Assembly (NCBI RefSeq): GCF_000226975.2
Contig: NZ_CP019285.1
Coordinates: 1 to 64,000 of the forward strand
DNA from: Halobiforma lacisalsi AJ5
GTDB taxonomy: Archaea > Halobacteriota > Halobacteria > Halobacteriales > Natrialbaceae
DNA length: 64,000 nt
Direction: 5' to 3'
The position numbers and the translations under genes were made by a program. The notes under the pieces are model-generated. The model ran no database searches and was not told the DNA's origin. It was given only the letters and a program-made list of their open reading frames with translations. Below are positions 58,059 through 64,000 of this stretch, piece by piece (the stretch's first letter is position 1; the number at the start of each line of letters is the position of its first letter).

Positions 58059-59057
58059 TCAGAACAGCGCGGCCAACACCGCGAGCGAGAGCGCGCTCGC
58101 GAGCACGAGCGCCGCGAGGACGACGAGGACGGGAGTCAGGCCGGTGCTCCGGAGTTCGGTGAGTTCGATCTCCGTCCCGAGGCCGACGAACGCGAGGACG
58201 AACAGCCAGTTGTAGGCGTTCTCGATCGAGGCCTGCTGGGCGGGCGAGAAGACGCCCGCACTCGAGAGGGCGACGAGCGCGAGGAACCCGAGGACGAACT
58301 TCGGGAACTCGTCCCAGAGGAGCCGCGGGGAGAAGCCGGCCGTGGCTCCGTCGGCGTCCGCTCGAGCGTAGTAGCTCGCGTAGCCGACGACCACGAGCCC
58401 GATGAGGGCGTTGCGGGCGAGTTTGGTCATCGTCGCCCACTGGCCGGCCGCCTCGGAGTGGGCAAATCCGACCGCGACCACGGGTCCCGTCGAGAACATG
58501 CTGACGCCGGCCCAGACGCCGAAGACGACGTCGGAGAGCCCGAGCAGGTCGCCGACGATCGGGTAGGCGACCACGGTGATCGCATCGAACAGCAGGATCG
58601 TCGCCGCAGCGTACGCGATCTCGCTCTCCCTGGCGCGGATCGCGCCGGCGACCGCGACGATCGCCGAGACGCCGCAGATGCTGCTGCCGGCAGCGAGCAG
58701 CGAGCCCAGCCGTTCGGAGAGGTCGGCTCCGGCGACGGTCCGCGAGAGGAGTTCGACCGCGACCAGCGTCGTGGCCGTCACCCCGACCACTACCAGGAGG
58801 ACGACCCCGCCGACCTCGAGGATCTGCTCGAGGGTCAGCGACGCGCCCATCAGGACGATCCCGGCGCCGAGCCAGAGCTTGTGGGTCGCGATGCCGGGCG
58901 CGAGCTGTTCGGGGACGCCGACCGCGTTCGTCAGCAGGAATCCCGCGCCGATGGCGATTAAGAGGTGATTGACGCCGGTGAGTATCCCGACGGCCCGGGC
59001 GACGAGCGCGAGGAGTCCGAGGACGGCGAATCCAGGGAGGAGGCGACGAAGCGACAT
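58059..59057 (-). CDS. YeiH-family putative sulfate exporter
   Basis: Predicted 332 aa integral membrane protein of the YeiH/YadS-like family with about nine or ten helices. Conserved blocks visible are GAGIVLMGASLTLEQI, LAAGSSICGVSAIVAVAGAI, AYAAATILLFDAITVV, GVWAGVSMFSTGPVVAVGFAHSE and FVLGFLALVALSSAGVFS. The family is called a putative sulfate exporter, but the substrate is not proven. ATG 59057 starts the hydrophobic protein; the frame upstream is Arg-rich. It lies upstream of, and on the same strand as, the pst operon, 296 bp from pstS. Confidence 0.9.
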   Translation of the reverse strand: MSLRRLLPGFAVLGLLALVARAVGILTGVNHLLIAIGAGFLLTNAVGVPEQLAPGIATHKLWLGAGIVLMGASLTLEQILEVGGVVLLVVVGVTATTLVAVELLSRTVAGADLSERLGSLLAAGSSICGVSAIVAVAGAIRARESEIAYAAATILLFDAITVVAYPIVGDLLGLSDVVFGVWAGVSMFSTGPVVAVGFAHSEAAGQWATMTKLARNALIGLVVVGYASYYARADADGATAGFSPRLLWDEFPKFVLGFLALVALSSAGVFSPAQQASIENAYNWLFVLAFVGLGTEIELTELRSTGLTPVLVVLAALVLASALSLAVLAALF

Positions 59058-59325
59058 GCGTCTCACGCTCACCAGGGAATCTGAAGGTCGAGCGCGACGG
59101 TCGCGGTGACGATCGCGGCGCCGACGGCGACGCTTCGCCAGTCCCGCTCTAATGACCGCCACCGGGAGCGTACCGCCGCGAGGGACAGTCGCAATCGATC
59201 GATCGGCATTCGTACGGAGCCTCCGGTGTGGCGTATTTACGGTTGTCGATCCGCCCCGTCACGCGGGACGGCGGACCATCACCGGCAGGCCGGACGCCTA
59301 CCACTGTCGACGGCGTACGGCCGGT
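59058..59325. other. Region between the YeiH-family gene and the small coiled-coil gene
   Basis: No gene is supported. The frames here are Arg-rich and short. The ATG at 59326 is discussed with the downstream gene. Confidence 0.5.
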
Positions 59326-59666
59326 ATGGCCGACGACGGCGACGATCGCGAGTGTGAAACGGAAACGCCACCGCGTACGAACGCGACCCCCAGGAACACC
59401 TCAAACGCGTCCGGGAACGCCTCCAGCGGGCGACCGACGGCGCCGACCGAACGGTGAAGTCGCAACTCGAGTCGCTGACAGCGGGCGTGTTCGAGGAGCA
59501 GGACGGCCACCTCACCCAGTCCGAGCCCGGACCGAAGGACGACCGGATCGCCGAGATCGCGGAGAAACTCGACGGGCTGGCCACGGAGGCGTCGGGCGAG
59601 ACGGCCGAGCACATCCTGGTCGCGCGCGATCGCTGTCTCGAGTACCTCGAGGAGAGTGACGCGTAG
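59326..59666 (+). pseudogene. Small helical haloarchaeal protein with a probable frameshift near its N-terminus
   Basis: The convincing coding part runs from about 59358 to 59666 in one frame. It reads DPQEHLKRVRERLQRATDGA, then KSQLESLTAGVFEEQDG, and ends AEHILVARDRCLEYLEESDA. This is an acidic, coiled-coil-like pattern seen in small haloarchaeal proteins. In that frame a TGA at 59355-59357 blocks extension and the first usable start is GTG 59454, which would cut off the first helix. A natural-looking start, MADDGDDRE, exists at 59326 but in another frame. Either a base was gained or lost near 59326-59357, or translation starts at 59454 and gives 70 aa. Function is unknown. Confidence 0.5.
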
Positions 59667-59677
59667 GCAACTGGGGA

Positions 59678-61375
59678 TCAGCGGTCGACGCTCCCGAGCA
59701 CGATGTCCAGGCTTCCCAGCGAGGCGATCAGGTCCGGTACGTACTCGCCTTCGGCCATCTCCGGCAGCGCCGAGAGGTTGTGGAAGCAGGGACTGCGGAT
59801 CTTGAACCGGGCCGGGGAGTTCGTGCCGTCCGACCGGACGTAGATCCCGAGTTCGCCCTTCGCCGACTCGACCGCGCGGTAGGTCTCGAGGTCCGCGTCC
59901 GGTTTGAGGGTTCGTGGCACGTTGCTCTGGACGGTTCGCTCGTCCTCGGGCCAGTCCTCGAGCAGGTCGAGACACTGCTGGATGATCTTGGCCGATTCCT
60001 CGACCTCCTCCATCCGACAGAGTACTCGCGCGTGATTGTCACAGCCGTCCCGGGTGACGACGTCCCAGTCGAGGTGCTCGTAGTAGCCGTAGGGATCGTC
60101 CCGCCGAACGTCGTAGTCGACGCCGGAGCCGCGGGCGACGGGGCCCGTACAGCCGTAGTCCTTGGCCACCTCGGGCTCCAAGATGCCGGTGTTAACCGTC
60201 CTGACGCGGAAGATTTCGTTCGTGACGATGAGGTCGTGGTACTCGTTGATCTTCGCGGGCAACTCGTCGAGGAAGTCCCGGCACTTCTCGACGAACTCTT
60301 CGCGGGGTTCGGGCAGGTCCCAGCAGACGCCGCCCAGCCGGAAGTAGTAGAACATCATCCGCTGGCCCGTCAGGTCCTCGAGGATGTCCTGGACGACCTC
60401 GCGGTCGCGGAAGGCGTACTGGAAGATGGCGGTGAACTCGCCGTAGACGTCCAGCGCGAAGGTGCCGAGCGCGAGGAAGTGCCCGAGCATCCGGCCGAAC
60501 TCGGTGGCCATCGTCCGCAGGACCTGTGCGTACTCGGGGACCTCGATGTCGGCGATGTCCTCGATCGCGCGGGCGACGGCCCACTCGTTGGGCAGGTTCG
60601 CGGTGTAGTCCCAGCGGTTGGAGTAGGGGATGATCTGGTGCCGGTAGGTCCCCTGCTGGCACATCTGCTCTTCACACCGATGCAGATATCCGATGTCGGG
60701 ATCGACGTCCGCGACGGTTTCGCCGTCGAGGATCGTCTTGAGGTGGAGCACGCCGTGGGTCGCGGGATGGTGAGGACCGATGTTGAGTAACATCGTGTCC
60801 GACTCTCCGCCCGATTCCCGGTGATCCTCCTCCAGCGGGTTCCGGTGTTCGGCGTACCGGATGATCTGGGGCTTCTGTTGGTCGTATCCCAGCGAGAGCG
60901 GGTGGCCCTGCCAGGACTCCGGGAGCAGGATGCGCCGCAGATCCGGGTGGCCCTCGTACTCGATGCCGACGAGGTCGTAGGCCTCGCGCTCGTGCCAGTC
61001 CGCGGTCCGGAAGACCGGTTCGGCGCTCCCACAGACCGGATCGTCCGTGGGCAACTGGACGACCAGCGTCACCTCGTGGCTGCGCCGGTCGTACTTCGTC
61101 AGGTGCAACAGCGACTCGTAGCGGTCGTCGTACTCCTGGGGCGTGATACACGACAGATGGTCGAAGCCGGCCTCCTCGCGCAACAGCGTCAACACCTCCT
61201 GGACGTCGTCGGGCCGGATCACGAACGCAGGCGCGTTCTCGTGGTCGTCCCGGCCGAGCGCGTACTCCGACAGCAACTCCTCGAGGCGGCGCTCGTCGAC
61301 ACCCTCCTCGCGGCGATGGTCGTACTCGGGGTCGATGCTCGGTCGTTCCCGGTCGCGCTGTGGTGTCTCGCTCAT
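59678..61375 (-). CDS. NuoCD-like fused subunit of a complex I-type dehydrogenase, orphan
   Basis: Predicted 565 aa. Residues about 20-175 are NuoC-like (30-kDa subunit: YDRRSHEVTLVVQLP, WHEREAYDLVGIEYEGHPDLRRILLPESW). Residues about 190-565 are NuoD-like (49-kDa: LLNIGPHHPATHGVLHL, DIGYLHRCEEQMCQ, RWDYTANLPNEWAVA, and the C-terminal RSPCFHNLSALPEMAEG and LGSLDIVLGSVDR). The fusion is normal in haloarchaea, but no nuoA, B, H, I, J-N genes flank it here. It may be a duplicate with a specialised role or an exile from the main operon. ATG 61375 was chosen because the frame upstream is Ser/Ala-rich and has no family character. Confidence 0.9.
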   Translation of the reverse strand: MSETPQRDRERPSIDPEYDHRREEGVDERRLEELLSEYALGRDDHENAPAFVIRPDDVQEVLTLLREEAGFDHLSCITPQEYDDRYESLLHLTKYDRRSHEVTLVVQLPTDDPVCGSAEPVFRTADWHEREAYDLVGIEYEGHPDLRRILLPESWQGHPLSLGYDQQKPQIIRYAEHRNPLEEDHRESGGESDTMLLNIGPHHPATHGVLHLKTILDGETVADVDPDIGYLHRCEEQMCQQGTYRHQIIPYSNRWDYTANLPNEWAVARAIEDIADIEVPEYAQVLRTMATEFGRMLGHFLALGTFALDVYGEFTAIFQYAFRDREVVQDILEDLTGQRMMFYYFRLGGVCWDLPEPREEFVEKCRDFLDELPAKINEYHDLIVTNEIFRVRTVNTGILEPEVAKDYGCTGPVARGSGVDYDVRRDDPYGYYEHLDWDVVTRDGCDNHARVLCRMEEVEESAKIIQQCLDLLEDWPEDERTVQSNVPRTLKPDADLETYRAVESAKGELGIYVRSDGTNSPARFKIRSPCFHNLSALPEMAEGEYVPDLIASLGSLDIVLGSVDR

Positions 61376-61717
61376 GTCTTTCGCCGACGCGCCAGTGCCA
61401 GCAGTTGACGCGGTTCGTGCCACCGTACGGCTATCACGGAAATGAGAGTTTTCCGCGCTCGAGGAGAGTGTCACCGACGCGAATAAGTGTCTCGGACCCC
61501 CTCAGCGGCCGGGATAACCGCGGCTCACGGCATCCGCGGCGGGATTTCGAAACTACTCGCGTCGTTCGGCGACGGGAAAGAATACCGCGTGTAAAGTTCC
61601 CGGACGGAGTGTCGACCGCCGGAGACCGGCAAAACGAGTGTGTCGGTCGTCGGTCACGACCCCTTCCCGTTCGAGACGGGCAGGGTCGGCGGCCCGGCCG
61701 GCCGGCGGAGGCGTCGA
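61376..61717. other. 342-bp intergenic region upstream of the NuoCD-like gene
   Basis: It contains no convincing frame. AT-rich patches occur near 61430-61450 and at AATAAGTG (about 61481-61488), but none gives a TATA box at the usual distance on the minus strand. The NuoCD-like gene may therefore have a longer leader. Nothing else is recognised. Confidence 0.5.
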
Positions 61718-62539
61718 TCAGGCGTCCTCCGCATCGTCCTCGTCCTCGGCGTCGTCCCCGTCCGTCCAGTCTTCGCTGGCCTCCTCGCGGTCGTTTCCGT
61801 TCGATTCGGTCTCGTCGTCCGGCTCGACCTTCATGTGGGAAGCGTCCTCGTCGGGCGTCTCCTCGGGTTCGATCGCGTCGGTCTGGGCCGGCTGTGCCTG
61901 CTCCGGGTCCGGGCCGGTCGCCTCGGAAGCTTCGTCGGCCATGGCTGAATCCGAGACGTCGATCTCGACGCTCTCGTCGTCCCCGGTCCGGCGCGGATCC
62001 AGACCTTCGTCGCCGCCCGGCCTCGAACGTGGCTCTGCCCCCTCGTCGTCGGTAAATTCGATGTCGGTCCCGGTGTCAGGATCCTCGTTCGCCAGGGAGT
62101 CGCTCTCGGAACGGGGGCCGCGTCCGTGGTCGGGACGCGTCCCCGCCGCGTGAGCCTGATCCGAGACCTCTTTGCCGTCGGTGCCGTCGTCGACGTCGCC
62201 GAGGTCGGGTTCGAACGTTCCCGACCCCGATTCCGACTCCTCTCTTTCCCCGGCTCGTCCGAGTCCGTAGGCGAGCAGTCCCGCGCCACCGGCGGCTTTC
62301 GGGATGGCCCGGAGCTGTCCGCGGCCCAGCGACCGCAACGCCGAGAGCAACAGGAGCCCACCCCCGGCTGCGGCCGCCGCGTTCGCCCCTCGAGGGATCC
62401 GGTCCCCGAGTGCCGCCGACGTCACTGCGTCGATCGGTTCCTCAGCGTCGATATCCCCGATCGGGCTCGGTGCGTCGCTCGAGACGTCGGGTATCGCGTC
62501 GTAGTCGTGGTCGTGATCGTGATCGTGATCCTCAGTCAT
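61718..62539 (-). CDS. Acidic protein with His/Asp-repeat N-terminus, function unknown
   Basis: Predicted 273 aa. It opens TEDHDHDHDHDYD, a His/Asp alternation that could bind metal. A weakly hydrophobic Gly/Ala/Leu segment follows (about 50-95: AAAAAGGGLLLLSALRSLGRG and KAAGGAGLLAYGLGRAG). The remaining 175 residues are acidic, Gly/Ser/Thr-rich and probably disordered. The hydrophobic segment may be a membrane hairpin or a Gly-zipper. No family is recognised. The repeat in the DNA (GATCGTGATCGT on the plus strand near 62515-62530) could vary in length by slippage. Confidence 0.68.
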   Translation of the reverse strand: MTEDHDHDHDHDYDAIPDVSSDAPSPIGDIDAEEPIDAVTSAALGDRIPRGANAAAAAGGGLLLLSALRSLGRGQLRAIPKAAGGAGLLAYGLGRAGEREESESGSGTFEPDLGDVDDGTDGKEVSDQAHAAGTRPDHGRGPRSESDSLANEDPDTGTDIEFTDDEGAEPRSRPGGDEGLDPRRTGDDESVEIDVSDSAMADEASEATGPDPEQAQPAQTDAIEPEETPDEDASHMKVEPDDETESNGNDREEASEDWTDGDDAEDEDDAEDA

Positions 62540-62715
62540 GGAAACCCTCGTTGTACGCTACGCTCCCTACAGCCGCCGGACGGTTGAAGTTTGGACCGGC
62601 AGATGAATAGTCCCGGAACGACCGTTCGGGTTCGTGACGAACCTCCGGCGGGTGGACGACAGGACGGAAAAGAGAAACGGGAAAAACGAGAACGGAACCG
62701 GAAACGGAACCGATC

Positions 62716-63513
62716 TCAGGCCTCGAGCGCCAGCCCGGCCTCCCGAAGCGCCTCGTCGACCGAGAGGTCGTCGTGGACGACGCCGGAGACGGCCGTCGCG
62801 ATGGCTTCGGGGTTCTCGTGCTGGAAGATCGACCGGCCCATCGAGACGCCGGAACCGCCGGCGTCCATCACGCCCCGGACCATCTCGATCGTCTCGCGGT
62901 CCGTGCCCTTCGCGCCCCCGGCGATGACCACGGGCAACCGGGTCGACTCGACGACGTGCTGGAAGCTCTCGGCGTCGCCGCTGTAGCCGGTCTTGACGAG
63001 GTCAGCGCCGAGTTCCTCGGCGAGTCGGACGGCGTGACCCAGCGCCTCGGCGTCCTCCGAATCGACGCCGGGCCCGCGGGCGTAGGCCATCGCCAGCACG
63101 GGGATCCCGAACCGGTCGGCGGCCTCGGTGACCTCCGCGAGCTGGGTGATCTGGTCGGGCTCGTGGTCGGAGCCGACGTTGATGTGGAAGGAGACGGCGT
63201 CGGCACCGGCCCGGATCGCCTCCTCGACGGTCCCGGTCATGCGTTTGTCCTGCTCGTCCGGGCCGATCGTCGTCGAGCCGTTCAGGTGGACGATGTACCC
63301 CTGTCCGTTCTTGTTCTCGTGGACGCGGGGGGCGATCCCCTTCTGCGTGAGAACGGCGTCGGCCCCGCCGCGGGTGACCCCGTCGATCGTCGATTCGATG
63401 TCCTTCAGCCCCTGGACCGCACCCATCGTGATGCCGTGGTCCATCGGGACGATGACGTAGTTACCGTCTGTACCGATCCGCTCGAGTCGTGCCTGTGTTC
63501 CTGTGGTAGTCAT
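62716..63513 (-). CDS. 2-amino-3,7-dideoxy-D-threo-hept-6-ulosonate synthase (ADH synthase)
   Basis: Predicted 265 aa class I aldolase-family TIM barrel that starts the archaeal route to 3-dehydroquinate for aromatic amino acids. Visible: Asp25-His26 in VPMDHGITMG, the Schiff-base Lys174 in DLVKTGYSGD, Tyr144 and Arg146 in MAYARGPG, and C-terminal phosphate-binding GGSGVSMGRSIFQ. Plain fructose-bisphosphate aldolase is a close alternative, but the trpA gene 24 bp upstream on the same strand favours aromatic biosynthesis. Confidence 0.9.
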   Translation of the reverse strand: MTTTGTQARLERIGTDGNYVIVPMDHGITMGAVQGLKDIESTIDGVTRGGADAVLTQKGIAPRVHENKNGQGYIVHLNGSTTIGPDEQDKRMTGTVEEAIRAGADAVSFHINVGSDHEPDQITQLAEVTEAADRFGIPVLAMAYARGPGVDSEDAEALGHAVRLAEELGADLVKTGYSGDAESFQHVVESTRLPVVIAGGAKGTDRETIEMVRGVMDAGGSGVSMGRSIFQHENPEAIATAVSGVVHDDLSVDEALREAGLALEA

Positions 63514-63537
63514 TGCGAGAGTGTAGCAAGCTCGTAG

Positions 63538-64000
63538 TTATGGCTGTTCTGGTTCCGGTGCATCTTCCCCATCGACCGTGAGGGAGTCCGCGCCCCGACG
63601 CGCGCCGCGCTCGAGCTCGGCGGCCTTGGCCTCGAGCCGTTCGGCGGCCGCGTCGGTATCCGAGCCGTGCTCCGCGATGATGTCGACCAGCGCGCTACCG
63701 ACGATGACGCCGTCGGCCCCGGCTTCGACGATCTCGGCCGCGTGGTCGCCCTCGCTGACGCCGAAGCCGACCGCCTTCGGGACGTCGTACTCCTCGAGGC
63801 GCGCGAGGCTCTCGTGGGTCGCCGACGAGACGTTCGCCCGCGCGCCGGTGGTCCCGAGGCGGGCCTGAACGTAGGCGAAGCCCGAGACCTGCGACATGAT
63901 GTCGTCGAGACGCTGCCCCTCGGTGGTCGGCGCGATGATGAAGACGAGATCGAGGCCGTGGTCGTCGCAGGCGTCCCGTAACGGGCCGGCCTCCTCCGCG
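63538..64000 (-). CDS. trpA: Tryptophan synthase alpha subunit, C-terminal part, cut by the window edge
   Basis: About 153 C-terminal residues are visible; the N-terminus lies beyond base 64000. The segment reads [55 protein letters not shown] and [17 protein letters not shown], which are loop 6 and the phosphate-binding end of the TrpA TIM barrel. The tail is acidic. It is followed 24 bp later by the ADH synthase gene, so both are probably in one trp/aromatic operon. The first upstream ATG inside the window (63897) is internal and not the true start. Confidence 0.95.
   Translation of the reverse strand, partial: AEEAGPLRDACDDHGLDLVFIIAPTTEGQRLDDIMSQVSGFAYVQARLGTTGARANVSSATHESLARLEEYDVPKAVGFGVSEGDHAAEIVEAGADGVIVGSALVDIIAEHGSDTDAAAERLEAKAAELERGARRGADSLTVDGEDAPEPEQP

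Overview
The window is about 68 % GC by eye. Its proteins are rich in Asp and Glu, AT-rich TATA-like boxes often sit about 27 nt upstream of start codons, and it encodes glycerol-1-phosphate dehydrogenase, archaeal-type ProRS, KaiC-like ATPases and multi-PAS histidine kinases. This is a haloarchaeal (Halobacteria) chromosome segment. Natrialbales is a guess from sequence style only. Coding density is high. I found no tRNA, rRNA, CRISPR array or intact insertion sequence.

Layout, left to right. 0.2-4.2 kb: a ThDP enzyme, an MFS transporter and an IclR regulator. 4.2-11.4 kb: a tightly overlapping three-gene operon resembling a split AddAB/RecBC helicase-nuclease, with a palindrome near its predicted transcription start. 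11.5-12.1 kb: a Nudix hydrolase. 12.2-18.4 kb (minus): two PAS histidine kinases flanking a double-ATPase KaiC-like protein. 18.6-26.0 kb: a quinone oxidoreductase-like gene, proS and gltB. 26.0-28.9 kb (minus): an AhpD-like protein, a GIY-YIG/DUF123 protein and an extraordinary Arg-rich low-complexity protein. 29.1-35.3 kb: a sugar-epimerase-like protein, an MFS transporter, egsA, an aldehyde ferredoxin oxidoreductase homologue lacking the usual iron-sulfur cysteines, and its partner gene, followed by a 64-bp palindromic element.

35.5-44.5 kb is a formate dehydrogenase locus. The minus-strand operon runs from a Tat-exported Mo/W catalytic subunit through a four-cluster ferredoxin and a small membrane protein to cytochrome b. 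Divergent from it are an HdrA/MvhD-like polyferredoxin and a TorD-like chaperone. Together they suggest assembly of, and electron transfer from, a membrane-attached oxidoreductase. 44.6-48.1 kb holds four small haloarchaeal proteins and an S9 peptidase. 48.3-50.8 kb holds an extremely acidic anchored protein next to a secreted Lys/Glu-repeat protein whose frame is broken by a 94-bp tandem duplication; removing one copy restores it exactly. 51-64 kb: a glycosyltransferase, a HIT protein, trpB, a pstSCAB-type transporter without phoU, a YeiH-family transporter, a possibly frameshifted small gene, an orphan nuoCD-like gene, an acidic protein with a His/Asp start, the ADH synthase of archaeal aromatic biosynthesis, and trpA running off the right edge.

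The best candidates for something undescribed are the split AddAB-like operon, the Arg-rich protein, the formate dehydrogenase/HdrA-MvhD locus and the possibly reversible 94-bp duplication.
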